The notes under the pieces are model-generated. The model did no database searches. It saw nothing but the letters and a program-made list of their open reading frames with translations, and had not been told where the DNA came from. A stretch of 64,000 nucleotides of DNA, from positions 1,860,001-1,924,000 of the forward strand of contig NC_014145.1 in the NCBI RefSeq assembly GCF_000253115.1, read 5' to 3'. Made by a program: the position numbers and the translations under genes. Positions 8,326-18,429 of this stretch are shown here, in pieces. Source of the stretch: Thiomonas arsenitoxydans. GTDB taxonomy: Bacteria; Pseudomonadota; Gammaproteobacteria; Burkholderiales; Burkholderiaceae_C. Each line of letters starts with the position of its first letter. Within the stretch, counting starts at the first letter, position 1.

Positions 8326-8826
8326 TTACCGCCCGGTGCGGTACATATAACGGTTGATCTGCGCCATCTCCGAGGAGGTGCGGCGGTAGAGGTGATCGAG
8401 GCTGATGATGGCCACTTCGAGCAGCAGCACGGCGAGCAGCGGGCGCTCAAGACGCAGACGGTTGTACATGGCGCGGCTGATGCGCAGCAGGCGGGTGTCT
8501 TCGCCAGCGCGCAAGCGGATTTCGCGCGGCTTGCGGTCGAAAAAGCTCATCTCACCGAGCATTTCTCCGGGCATGATCTTGCCGATTTCCATTTCGCTTT
8601 CGGGCAACTGCGCCATCAGGCAGCCCTGCCCTTCGAGCACGAAAAACAGGCTCTCGCCAACCTGGCCGATATCGGCGATGACTTCGCCTTTTTTCGGCGC
8701 CATGAGATCGCAATAGTCGAGAAAATCATGAATTTCTCGGCGAGTGAGGATGGTGGTGTCCACGAGCTGACCCAGAAAATGGGCCAGGGCTTCGCGGTCT
8801 TCCGGGGTGAAAGTCAGGCGTTCCAT
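8326..8826 (-). CDS. Cyclic nucleotide-binding domain protein without DNA-binding domain
   Basis: A 166-residue protein with one cNMP-binding beta-roll. The phosphate-binding cassette region is recognisable as IMPGEMLGEMSFFDRKPREIRLRA, following a beta strand VGESLFFVLEGQGCLM. There is no helix-turn-helix after the domain, only a helical tail (YNRLRLERPLLAVLLLEVAIISLDHLYRR), so it is not a CRP-type regulator. It may act by protein contact or as a membrane-associated sensor. The ATG at 8826 was chosen because it precedes the conserved region. There is no strong ribosome site. Confidence 0.82.
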   Translation of the reverse strand: MERLTFTPEDREALAHFLGQLVDTTILTRREIHDFLDYCDLMAPKKGEVIADIGQVGESLFFVLEGQGCLMAQLPESEMEIGKIMPGEMLGEMSFFDRKPREIRLRAGEDTRLLRISRAMYNRLRLERPLLAVLLLEVAIISLDHLYRRTSSEMAQINRYMYRTGR

Positions 8827-8907
8827 GGTGATTGATTGCTGAGTAGGTTGGAGGGAAATCGCTGCAAAGCGTTGCACAGAGGCATGCTATCGGCAGCACT
8901 GGCGAAT

Positions 8908-9504
8908 TCATAGCCCGAAATAGCTGCGAATACCCGACAGCAGCATATTCACGGCAATGGCCGTCAGGATGAGGCCCATGAGTTTTTCGGCGGCGTTCAT
9001 CACCGAGTCGCCCAGCCACTTGAGCAGGGTTTCGCTCATCAGCAGCAACCCGCCGGTGACAGCCACCGCCGAGCTGAGCGCGCCCACCCAGGTCCAGATT
9101 TCGCCGGGCTGGCGCGAGGCCAGCAGCAAGACTGTGGCGAGAGCGGACGGTCCGGCCAGCAGCGGCACGGCCAGGGGAAAGATCAAGGGTTCACGTCCGC
9201 CCTCGCCGCCGAAAATTTCAGACGTGGTGGAGAAAATCATCTTGATCGCCACCAGCAGCAAAATGACCCCGCCGGCCACTTCGATGGAAGGCTGGCTGAG
9301 GTTCATCAGTTTCAGAAAACCGTGGCCGCCAAACATGAAAGTCAGCAGCACGGCGTAGGCGATGCCGATTTCGCGCAGCGCCACGGGCAGGCGGCGCTTG
9401 GACGGCAGCTTGCGCATGACCGCGATGAAAAACGGCAGATTGCCAAAGGGATCGAGGATCAGTAGCAGCAGGACGAAGGCGGACCAGAAATTGTCTTGGG
9501 CCAT
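8908..9504 (-). CDS. MarC family integral membrane protein
   Basis: A 198-residue hydrophobic protein with six predicted membrane helices and the MarC/YhgN pattern. The N-terminus reads FVLLLLILDPFGNLPFFIAV, followed by FGGHGFLKLMNLSQPSIEVAGGVILLLVAIKMIF and PLIFPLAVPLLAGPSALATVLLL. MarC was named for multiple antibiotic resistance, but the family function remains unproven. It sits just downstream of xerD on the same strand, 18 bases away, so it may be co-transcribed. Confidence 0.9.
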   Translation of the reverse strand: MAQDNFWSAFVLLLLILDPFGNLPFFIAVMRKLPSKRRLPVALREIGIAYAVLLTFMFGGHGFLKLMNLSQPSIEVAGGVILLLVAIKMIFSTTSEIFGGEGGREPLIFPLAVPLLAGPSALATVLLLASRQPGEIWTWVGALSSAVAVTGGLLLMSETLLKWLGDSVMNAAEKLMGLILTAIAVNMLLSGIRSYFGL

Positions 9505-9522
9505 AGCGGGGCTTGAGCGCGA

Positions 9523-10476
9523 TCAGGCGCGGGGGTGGTGGCGGGCGTGCAGCGTCTTGAGCCGTTCGCGCGCGATGTGGGTGTAGATCTGCGTGGTGGA
9601 AATATCGGCATGGCCGAGCAGCAATTGCACCACACGCAGGTCAGCGCCGTGGTTGAGCAGATGGGTGGCGAAAGCGTGGCGCAGGGTGTGGGGCGACAGC
9701 GGTACGTCGATACCGGCCTTGCGCGCATAGGCCTTGATGCGCATCCAGAACATCTGCCGCGTCATGCCGGTGGTTTCGCGGGCGCTTTGCCCGCTGCGCG
9801 CGGTGACGAACAGAAAGGGGCTGTCGCGCCCCTGCAGCAACTCATGGCGCGCAGTGCGCAGGTAGTTCTGCAGCCAGTCTTGCGCGGCGCTGCCGAACGG
9901 CACGAGTCGCTCTTTGCCGCCTTTGCCCGCAATCTGCACCACGCCCTGATCGAGCGACACGCGCACCACTGGCAGCGCCACCAGTTCACTCACCCGCAGG
10001 CCACTGGCGTAGAGCAGTTCGAGCATGGCGCGGTCGCGCAGGCCCAGCGGCGTGTCCACCTCGGGTGCGGCGAGCAGCGCTTCCACCTGCGCTTCGCTCA
10101 GGGTCTTGGGGCGGCGCGGCGGCTGACGCGCGGTGTCGAGCTGCAGCGTGGGGTCGTCGGTGCGCAAGTGCTCACGCAAGGCCCAGCGGTAAAAGCGGCG
10201 CAGCACCACCAGCCGCCGGTTGGACGAGGTGGCTTTGCTTTGCATGAAACGGGCGGCGATATACGCCTGCACATCGCGCAGCGTCGCCTCGATCAAGGGC
10301 TGGCGCTGCGAAAAGGCCAGCCAGCGCGCCATCAGCGTGAGGTCGCGGCGGTAAGCGGCGAGGGTGTTGGGCGAGAGGCCGTCTTCCAGCCAGAGGGCGT
10401 CGCAGAAACGGTCGATCGTGGTGGCGCAGGCTTCGGGCGCGGGCGGCCATTCGAGGTAAAGCGGGGCTTCAGGCAT
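9523..10476 (-). CDS. xerD: Tyrosine recombinase XerD
   Basis: A 317-residue tyrosine recombinase that, with XerC, resolves chromosome dimers at dif. The N-terminal core-binding domain begins CATTIDRFCDALWLEDGLSP. The catalytic residues are all visible: the first arginine in YASGLRVSELVAL, the HxxR box in SPHTLRHAFATHLL, and the final tyrosine in LLGHADISTTQIYTHI. Length fits XerC/XerD. The DGLSPNTLAAYRRDL start favours XerD over XerC, and its position next to ogt and marC is a chromosomal context, not a phage integrase context. The start at 10476 overlaps the ogt stop by eight bases. Confidence 0.9.
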   Translation of the reverse strand: MPEAPLYLEWPPAPEACATTIDRFCDALWLEDGLSPNTLAAYRRDLTLMARWLAFSQRQPLIEATLRDVQAYIAARFMQSKATSSNRRLVVLRRFYRWALREHLRTDDPTLQLDTARQPPRRPKTLSEAQVEALLAAPEVDTPLGLRDRAMLELLYASGLRVSELVALPVVRVSLDQGVVQIAGKGGKERLVPFGSAAQDWLQNYLRTARHELLQGRDSPFLFVTARSGQSARETTGMTRQMFWMRIKAYARKAGIDVPLSPHTLRHAFATHLLNHGADLRVVQLLLGHADISTTQIYTHIARERLKTLHARHHPRA

Positions 10477-10981
10477 GGGGACGAGCCGATCGCGAGCTGG
10501 CTTCATGCTGCAGCAGCCAGCGTTTGATGCCCAGCAGATACCCGTCTTGCGCGGTGGAATGGGCAAATCCGCCCAGCCCGTCTTGCGCGACGATGCGGTG
10601 ACACGGCACCACGGGGGCGAAAGGATTGGCGGCGCAAGCCTGCCCCACGGCCCGGGCTGCGCTGTGCAACTCCAGCGCGGCATCGCCATAAGTGCGCGTC
10701 TGCCCTGGCGGAATTTGCTGCAACAGCGCCCAGACCCGGCGCTGAAACATCGTGCCCGCCGCCGCCAGCGGGAGATCGAAGCGATACGCCGGATCAGCGG
10801 CATAGGCGCTCAGTTGCGCGGCTACAGCGCGGCATAGCGGCGTGGAGGGCGGGGTGAGAGGAGTTTCTGGCGGAAGATATTCCAGGTGCAACACCACGTC
10901 GTCGGTGCAGAACAGGCCCATGCGACCGAAAGGCAACGCGATGACCGCATCTGGATGGGCCGGGTTTTGTGTGAGCGGCAT
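10469..10981 (-). CDS. ogt: Methylated-DNA--protein-cysteine methyltransferase
   Basis: A suicide DNA repair protein that transfers the alkyl group from O6-methylguanine to its own cysteine. The active site is VVPCHRIVAQDGLGGFA, preceded by the helix-turn-helix region FQRRVWALLQQIPPGQTRTYGDAA and the asparagine hinge ACAANPFAPV. Length of about 170 residues matches Ogt. The ATG at 10981 is preferred, and a TTG six codons upstream (10999) is possible. It is transcribed away from selO, whose start lies 81 bases off. Confidence 0.9.
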   Translation of the reverse strand: MPLTQNPAHPDAVIALPFGRMGLFCTDDVVLHLEYLPPETPLTPPSTPLCRAVAAQLSAYAADPAYRFDLPLAAAGTMFQRRVWALLQQIPPGQTRTYGDAALELHSAARAVGQACAANPFAPVVPCHRIVAQDGLGGFAHSTAQDGYLLGIKRWLLQHEASSRSARPHA

Positions 10982-11062
10982 GGCTTGAACATCAGGCAAA
11001 AAGCAGAGGCACAGGATACCCCGATACCCACCGGGGCTGCGGCTTTCTCCGAGAATGCGGTC

Positions 11063-12604
11063 ATGACTTCCGCTGCTCTGGATTTTTCCGCCCCTGCTCC
11101 GCCCGCGAGCTGCTCTTGGCCGCCGCTGGCGCAGCAGTTTGCCGCCCTGGGCGACGCATTCAGCGTGCCGGTCGCGGTTAGCCCCCTGCCCGATCCCGTG
11201 CTGGTGGCCAGCAGCGCTGATGCCGCGGCGCTGGTCGGCCTAACTGCGCCCGCAACCCCGCAAGACGAGCAGGACTGGGCGCGGGCTTTCGGCGGCCATG
11301 TCGCGGCGATCAGCGGCGGCAGCCGTGCCACGGTGTACGCCGGACATCAGTTCGGCAACTGGGCGGGGCAGCTTGGCGACGGCCGCGCGCTGCTGCTGGG
11401 CGACTGGCCAGATGCCAGCGGCGGGCGGCACAGCTGCGGCTATGCCCGTTGGGAAGTGCAATTCAAGGGCAGCGGCCGCACGCCGTTTTCGCGCATGGGC
11501 GACGGCTGGGCGGTGCTGCGTTCATCCATCCGCGAATTTCTGTGCTCGGAAGCCATGGCGGCGCTGGGCATCCCGACCACGCGGGCGCTGTGCCTGGTGG
11601 GATCGAGCCGCCCGGTGCGGCGCGAGCGCATCGAAACCGCGGCCATGGTCACCCGGCTGAGTCCGAGTTTCGTGCGCTTCGGGCATTTCGAGCATTTCAG
11701 CTACAGCGGGCAGACCGAGCAGTTGCGCGCGCTGACCGACTGGGTGATCGCCCAATACTGCCCCGACTGCGCCGACGCCCCGCAGCCCGCGCTGGCGCTA
11801 TTGCAATGGGTGGTGGCCCGCACCGCGCGGCTCATCGCCCAGTGGCAGGCCGTGGGCTTCATTCACGGGGTGATGAATACCGACAATATGTCCATCCTGG
11901 GCTGGACCATCGATTACGGCCCTTTCGCCTTTCTCGACGCCTACGACCCGCTGCACACCCCCAACACCACCGACCGCGGCGGGCGCTACGCCTACGGCCG
12001 ACAACCCGCCGTGGCGCACTGGAATCTGCTGGCGCTGGGCCAAGCCCTGCTGCCGCTGATCGACAAGCCCGAATCGGCGCTGGCCGCGGTCGATCAATTC
12101 CGCCCGCAGTATGTGCAAGCCATGCAGCAACAACTCGCCGCCAAGCTCGGGTTGACCGCGCCGCAGCCAGGCGACGGCGATCTGTTTCAGGATCTGCTCG
12201 ACACCATGGCGGCCAATCGCAGCGACTGGACGCTGAGCTTTCGCCATCTCGCCCAGCTTGCCGCCGACGCACACGCGCCCATCCCCCCCGCCCTAGCGGC
12301 GCAATTCGCGCGCGAGCCGCAACGGTTTGCCGACTGGGTGGCCCGCTACCGCGAGCGCCTGCGGGCGGAAAGCCGCAACGACGCAGCGCGCGCTGTGGCA
12401 ATGAATGCCGTCAATCCGCTCGTCGTGCTGCGCCACCATCTAGCGCAGGCCGCCATCGCCCAGGCCGAGGCCGGCGACTTCAGCGAAGTGCGCCGCCTGC
12501 TGCATGCGCTCACGCGGCCTTTCGACGCGCACGCCGCGCCAGCGCATTACGCTGAACCCCCGCCGGAACACGCGCCGCCCGCCTGCCTGTCCTGCTCCTC
12601 TTGA
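11063..12604 (+). CDS. selO: Protein adenylyltransferase SelO (YdiU/UPF0061)
   Basis: A 513-residue pseudokinase-fold enzyme that transfers AMP from ATP to protein hydroxyl groups and is tied to redox stress. Conserved segments are YAGHQFGNWAGQLGDGRALLLGD, FKGSGRTPFSRMGDGWAVLRSSIREFLCSEAM, LGIPTTRALCLVGS and the metal/ATP region VMNTDNMSILGWTIDYGPFAFLDAYDP. The family C-terminus often holds a selenocysteine or cysteine, and here the end is CLSCSS. The ATG at 11063 is taken because the upstream extension is antisense to ogt. msrB follows 12 bases later, a sensible oxidative-repair pairing. Confidence 0.93.
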   Translation: MTSAALDFSAPAPPASCSWPPLAQQFAALGDAFSVPVAVSPLPDPVLVASSADAAALVGLTAPATPQDEQDWARAFGGHVAAISGGSRATVYAGHQFGNWAGQLGDGRALLLGDWPDASGGRHSCGYARWEVQFKGSGRTPFSRMGDGWAVLRSSIREFLCSEAMAALGIPTTRALCLVGSSRPVRRERIETAAMVTRLSPSFVRFGHFEHFSYSGQTEQLRALTDWVIAQYCPDCADAPQPALALLQWVVARTARLIAQWQAVGFIHGVMNTDNMSILGWTIDYGPFAFLDAYDPLHTPNTTDRGGRYAYGRQPAVAHWNLLALGQALLPLIDKPESALAAVDQFRPQYVQAMQQQLAAKLGLTAPQPGDGDLFQDLLDTMAANRSDWTLSFRHLAQLAADAHAPIPPALAAQFAREPQRFADWVARYRERLRAESRNDAARAVAMNAVNPLVVLRHHLAQAAIAQAEAGDFSEVRRLLHALTRPFDAHAAPAHYAEPPPEHAPPACLSCSS

Positions 12605-12616
12605 AAGGAAAGCATC

Positions 12617-13063
12617 ATGTCCAAGCCCACCCCCGAAGACACGAATGACGCCCTCTGGCGCAGCAAACTGAGCGAGGAGCAATACCGCGTGACGCGTTGC
12701 AGCGCCACCGAGCCGCCGTTCACCGGCCTGTACTGGGACCACCACGGCGACGGCGTCTATCGCTGCGTGTGCTGCGGCACGCCGCTGTTCGACTCGCGCA
12801 CCAAGTTCGAATCGGGCAGCGGCTGGCCCAGCTTCTGGCAGCCCACCGCGCAAGCCGTCATCCGCGAAGTACGCGACATCAGTCACGGCATGGTGCGCAC
12901 CGAAGTGCAGTGCGGGCAATGCGGCGCGCATCTCGGCCACGTCTTCCCAGACGGCCCCAATCCCACCGGCCTGCGCTACTGCATCAACTCGGCCGCGCTC
13001 GATTTTTCAGAGCGTCAGGCGGGAGGAGAAGGGGGAGAAGAAGGCGCTGCCGAGCGAAGCTGA
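12617..13063 (+). CDS. msrB: Peptide-methionine (R)-S-oxide reductase MsrB
   Basis: A 148-residue repair enzyme reducing methionine-R-sulfoxide in proteins. It has the two zinc CxxC pairs ([11 protein letters not shown] and [12 protein letters not shown]) and the catalytic cysteine in [11 protein letters not shown]. The resolving segment and the [12 protein letters not shown] substrate loop are present. A GAAAGGAAAG stretch gives the ribosome site. The last 17 residues (glycine/glutamate-rich) are an extension not needed for the fold, and their codons overlap the 3' end of the convergent ROK kinase gene by 49 bases. Confidence 0.95.
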   Translation: MSKPTPEDTNDALWRSKLSEEQYRVTRCSATEPPFTGLYWDHHGDGVYRCVCCGTPLFDSRTKFESGSGWPSFWQPTAQAVIREVRDISHGMVRTEVQCGQCGAHLGHVFPDGPNPTGLRYCINSAALDFSERQAGGEGGEEGAAERS

Positions 13064-14025
13064 TCGCGCCACAACCAGGCCGCCCCGCGCACCCCGGAAG
13101 AATCGCCATGCTGCGCGGGCAGCAGACGGGTGCGCACCGTATCGGAAAACACCCAGGCGCCCCAGCGGCGCGGCACTTCGTCGTACAGCTCGGCCACATT
13201 GCTCATGCCGCCGCCCAGCACGATGACGTCCGGGTCGAGCAGATTGATGACCTGCGCCAGAGCCCGGGCCAGCCGGTCGGCATAGCGGATGAAACTTGCC
13301 CGCGCGGCGCGATCACCCGCGCGCATGGCCGCGATCAGCTCCTTGGCGCTGCGTTGCTGGCCCCTCGTTTGCCCAATCCGCGCGAAATGATCGGCGACGA
13401 AGCCCGGCCCGCTCAGCCAGGTTTCGATGCAGCCCTGCAAACCACACCAACAGCGCGGCCCCGGCAGTTCGCGCCAGGCAGACGGCAGGCGCGGCCAGGG
13501 CAGCGGGTTGTGGCCCCACTCCCCCGCCACCGCATTACAGCCCAGCCAATCCGCGCTGTCGATGGCGATGCCTGCCCCCGAGCCAGTGCCCAGAATCACC
13601 GCAAACACCACGCGAGCGCCCTGCCCCGCGCCGTCGATCGCCTCGCTGATCGCCAGACAGTTGGCATCGTTGTGCAAGCGCACCGGTCGATCCAGCCGCC
13701 GTTGCAGGTCTTGCAGCAGCGGGCGACCATTGAGCACGGTGGAATTGGCGTTGCGGATCAGCCCGGAAACCGGCGACACCGAGCCGGGGATCGCCGCGCC
13801 CAGCGGCAGCCTGCAGCCGAGTTGCCCATCGGCCGCCGCCACCAGCGCGGCGATGGCCTCGACGGTCGCGGCATAGTCACCCTGCGGCGTGTCGCATCGC
13901 TCGCGCAGCAAAAACCTCCCTTCTCCATCGAGCGCGGCCACCTCGATCTTGGTACCGCCCAAGTCGAGGCCGAGGTAGGCCGTCGGTTTAGACCGGTCCA
14001 CGTTGCTGGGTGGGTTGGGTATCAC
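13015..14025 (-). CDS. ROK family sugar kinase (N-acetylglucosamine/fructose kinase type)
   Basis: A 336-residue kinase of the ROK family, which phosphorylates a hexose with ATP. Visible are the phosphate-binding motif [16 protein letters not shown], the sugar-binding [11 protein letters not shown], the second ATP motif [23 protein letters not shown] and the zinc/ROK signature [17 protein letters not shown]. Which sugar is used cannot be told. The GTG at 14025 is the furthest start. A second GTG at 14001 is closer to the conserved domain, and neither has a good ribosome site. An attC cassette begins only about 40 bases upstream, so the native promoter may have been displaced. Confidence 0.88.
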   Translation of the reverse strand: MIPNPPSNVDRSKPTAYLGLDLGGTKIEVAALDGEGRFLLRERCDTPQGDYAATVEAIAALVAAADGQLGCRLPLGAAIPGSVSPVSGLIRNANSTVLNGRPLLQDLQRRLDRPVRLHNDANCLAISEAIDGAGQGARVVFAVILGTGSGAGIAIDSADWLGCNAVAGEWGHNPLPWPRLPSAWRELPGPRCWCGLQGCIETWLSGPGFVADHFARIGQTRGQQRSAKELIAAMRAGDRAARASFIRYADRLARALAQVINLLDPDVIVLGGGMSNVAELYDEVPRRWGAWVFSDTVRTRLLPAQHGDSSGVRGAAWLWRDQLRSAAPSSPPSPPA

Positions 14026-14063
14026 GGTTACAAAGCTGCGAGGAATTCGTCAGCAGATGTCCT

Positions 14064-14132
14064 GTTTAACGTTCAAGGTCAGGGGCCTGGCGCGGCTTTA
14101 TGCGCCAGGTCCCCTGCACCGCAGGGTTAGCC
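14064..14132 (-). repeat. attC recombination site of an integron cassette
   Basis: Read on the minus strand, the 69-bp site has the full attC layout: R'' GGCTAAC, a five-base spacer CCTGC, L'' GGTGCAGG, a long hairpin with eight-base inner arms CCTGGCGC/GCGCCAGG, L' CCTGACC, a six-base spacer TTGAAC, and R' GTTAAAC. L'' pairs with L' if one G is left unpaired, which is the extrahelical base used by IntI to choose the strand. R' fits the consensus GTTRRRY. R'' is the exact complement of GTTAGCC found at the other cassette boundary (14965-14971), as expected for a cassette opened at G^TT. Confidence 0.75.
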
Positions 14133-14970
14133 CGCAATTTTTGCGTAGGCATCATACGGCGCAAGAAGTGTGTTGTCGTTCAAGTCGAGGCACGCATAGC
14201 GGGAGCCCTCATAGGGAAGTAATGGCCGCCCAAAATGCGCGATCATTGTTGGGTTCTCTCGCGGCCAAAGAACGTTGACCGGAAGTACGTTCGCGAAGGA
14301 ATAGACCTTCACTATCTGCGGTGGCCCACCAATCTTGTCGTACTTGGCGGACTCGCACATTTCCGTCAATACCTCCAGCGGCTCCATATCGAGGCCGCCG
14401 GTAGTAAGACGCTTCTGGTCGATTAGTTTCCGATAAAGCAACTGCATGGCGTCGGGAACGTTGTCGCCGATAAATAGGAAGGGCTTCGTTCCCTTTGTGC
14501 GCTTCGTATGGAACGACAGCGGCTTGTAGTTAAAGGCGCCCTTCGCCTTGTCATACGTTAAGGCCCATGCCTTGAACTCCTTGACCTTGCTTGAATAGCC
14601 CGCGAACAGAACCACAAAGTCCGTGGGATCAATAGCGTGCTTGCCCTTAGGTAACCCGGTTACCTGCGTTCGCATGCTTTCGATCACTTTCAAGAAGTGA
14701 GGGCGCAAATCGGTGATGTCCATTTCACGGGACTGCACCTTCTCGTAGTTGCGAACCGCATTCGCAAGTTGAAGCAACACCGGATATGCGAAGGCCGTGT
14801 CGCCGCAGAAGGCCAGCACTGAATCGTTTCTCAGCAGCGGCACTATCTTGGGACAACAGTCCCACCTTGCCCCAAACGAAAGCCGGCTGTCCGATGCAAC
14901 TACGAGTTGTCCGCCGTTGCCGGCTTCTCTAATCCAAGCGGTTACGAGGGTCATGGCTATTGCGGGCTAA
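14070..14970 (-). mobile_element. Solitary integron gene cassette (901 bp)
   Basis: The segment between the two G^TT crossover points holds one promoterless-looking gene followed by its attC, the standard form of an integron cassette. The 12-bp inverted repeat TTAGCCCGCAAT lies at 14127-14138 and again, inverted, at 14959-14970. The gene stop codon TAA lies inside R''. No integrase gene, attI or second attC could be found in the window, so the cassette seems to stand alone between a ROK kinase and ligA. It was probably inserted at a secondary G^TT site or is the remnant of a larger array. Removing it would rejoin CATTACG to TTAAACAGG. Confidence 0.7.
14127..14954 (-). CDS. Proteasome-like Ntn-hydrolase fold protein, cassette-borne
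   Basis: A 275-residue protein whose start mirrors a proteasome beta subunit. Threonine at position 2 would become N-terminal once Met is removed. The proteasome triad partners have counterparts in LVVASDSRLS (Asp22) and CCPKIVPLL (Lys36), followed by a strand and small-residue turn SVLAFCGDTAFAYPVL like the GSG turn of beta subunits. The rest (residues 100-275) is not recognised. The GC content is visibly lower than in neighbouring genes. The catalytic assignment is inference from motif order. I know of no proven function, though cassette genes of unknown function often act in phage or stress defence. No ribosome site is clear before the ATG. Confidence 0.75.
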   Translation of the reverse strand: MTLVTAWIREAGNGGQLVVASDSRLSFGARWDCCPKIVPLLRNDSVLAFCGDTAFAYPVLLQLANAVRNYEKVQSREMDITDLRPHFLKVIESMRTQVTGLPKGKHAIDPTDFVVLFAGYSSKVKEFKAWALTYDKAKGAFNYKPLSFHTKRTKGTKPFLFIGDNVPDAMQLLYRKLIDQKRLTTGGLDMEPLEVLTEMCESAKYDKIGGPPQIVKVYSFANVLPVNVLWPRENPTMIAHFGRPLLPYEGSRYACLDLNDNTLLAPYDAYAKIAG

Positions 14971-15230
14971 CGTAATGTATCCAGCAATTTCTGCAAAATA
15001 AACTGGCCAGTGCGAGATATTCTGGCCTGTGTTTCCTCGGCGAAGCGGCTTGCAGACTGGGTTCCAGAGCGATGGGCTGCGCAAGAATACAGGTTTAAAT
15101 AATCCCTGAAACCCGGCATACCCGTTCTGCGCTTTTTGACCTGTCGGGCAAATATACAAGAAGGCCCGGAAGGTGGGCAGCGTGATCCGCAGAATCGACG
15201 CCCGACGGCTATGCGCTCACTGCATTACGA
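14971..15230. other. Intergenic gap between cassette and ligA
   Basis: This 260-base stretch is less GC-rich than its surroundings. I see no conserved gene, no second attC and no clear attI. A 76-codon minus-strand frame (14929-15159) runs through it but lacks any recognisable feature and overlaps the cassette gene start. The stretch may hold a promoter for the cassette gene or remnants of a former insertion. Confidence 0.4.
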
Positions 15231-17324
<2,094 letters not shown>

Positions 17325-18380
17325 TCAAGAAAACAGCCGCTGCGCAGCGGCGGAGCCTGCGGGCAGACCGCGTTGTTCCAGCACTTCGTACAGCAGATCG
17401 AGCTGTTTTTCGATGTGGTCGAGCGCGGCGTCGGGCAAGGGGGCGTTGTTGTCGTCCACCACGGCGGCGTCGAGTGCGGTCGCCAGTTCACGGGCGGCCT
17501 GGCGCATGCGGCCAAACGGTTTTTGCGCGGCCGGAGCCTGCGGCACTTCCAGCAGCAAGGTGGCATGGCTGACGGCGGCGGCGCTGTCGGAAAGATCGGC
17601 GCGGGCGTCGAATTGCAGATGCACTAGCGGCGTGGGCGCCTGCTCCACGTCTTGATAGAGCAGCACCATGCGCCCGGCCTCGGCGCCGGGAACGAAACCG
17701 GCGGCCTGTGCGCGCTGACGCAGGAAGTCGATGCCCCAGGGCACGCTGCGGGCGCGCAGGGTGATGGAGAGCTGCGCGTCGTTGTCGTTGGCGAAGGCGT
17801 CGAGCGACCGGGCCTGTTCGAGGGCCTCGGCCATATCGGGCAGATCGGGCGCCACACTCAGCGCCTCGCCAAGTTCGTGGCACTTGGCGATGAACTCGGA
17901 AAACTCGATGGCATTGATCGGCCCGGCCCGGTTGCTCAGTTGCACCGCGGCCTGCAGTTCGGCGTAGGGATGCTGCGGCTGCAGCGGCTCCCATTGCCCG
18001 GTTTCGGCGTTGCGGCCCTCGAACAACATGCGCTTGGCCCCGGCGCGCGCGGTTTTGGGTAGGCGCGGCAGCAGCACCTCGCCCGAACGCACGGGTTCGA
18101 GCAGGTAACTGGCGATGGCGTCGATCAGCGGGTCGATCTGCAAGGGCATCAGCCGCGGCCTGGGGGCGACTTCGGGGCTAAGCGCGACGGGTTCGAGCGT
18201 GTGGCCGTGGGTGTCGGAGGTCAGGGTGTCGAGCCCGGCTGGCTCGATCGCGGTCTGCACATCGTCTTCGACGGCGGCGCGCTGGCGCTTGAATTTGCCG
18301 GACTGCCAGGTGTTGTAGGCAATGACGGCGGCGATGATGATGGCGCCGATGACGATCAAGGCGATTTGCAACTGTCCCAT
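17325..18380 (-). CDS. zipA: Cell division protein ZipA
   Basis: A 351-residue protein with an N-terminal membrane anchor (LQIALIVIGAIIIAAVIAYNTW), a variable linker and a C-terminal FtsZ-binding domain of the ZipA type (roughly residues 190-330, including LSITLRARSVPWGIDFLRQRAQAAGFVPG). ZipA tethers FtsZ to the inner membrane at the division septum. The start at 18380 has a GAGGA ribosome site and opens directly at the anchor, so the longer upstream frame was not used. Its place between smc and ligA supports the call despite the family's low conservation. Confidence 0.88.
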   Translation of the reverse strand: MGQLQIALIVIGAIIIAAVIAYNTWQSGKFKRQRAAVEDDVQTAIEPAGLDTLTSDTHGHTLEPVALSPEVAPRPRLMPLQIDPLIDAIASYLLEPVRSGEVLLPRLPKTARAGAKRMLFEGRNAETGQWEPLQPQHPYAELQAAVQLSNRAGPINAIEFSEFIAKCHELGEALSVAPDLPDMAEALEQARSLDAFANDNDAQLSITLRARSVPWGIDFLRQRAQAAGFVPGAEAGRMVLLYQDVEQAPTPLVHLQFDARADLSDSAAAVSHATLLLEVPQAPAAQKPFGRMRQAARELATALDAAVVDDNNAPLPDAALDHIEKQLDLLYEVLEQRGLPAGSAAAQRLFS

Positions 18381-18429
18381 CCAGGAATCCTCGGGGGTGT
18401 GTGAGTGTGTGCGCGGCTTAGTGTGCGGA

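Noticed and set aside
14064..14132. Reading the hairpin at the end of the cassette gene as a simple terminator
   Set aside because: The stem is long but has no T tract on the gene strand, and the R and L boxes with the matching far boundary fit attC better.
14929..15159. 76-codon minus-strand frame upstream of the cassette gene
   Set aside because: It overlaps the cassette gene start and crosses the cassette boundary, and has no conserved feature, so it is unlikely to be a gene.
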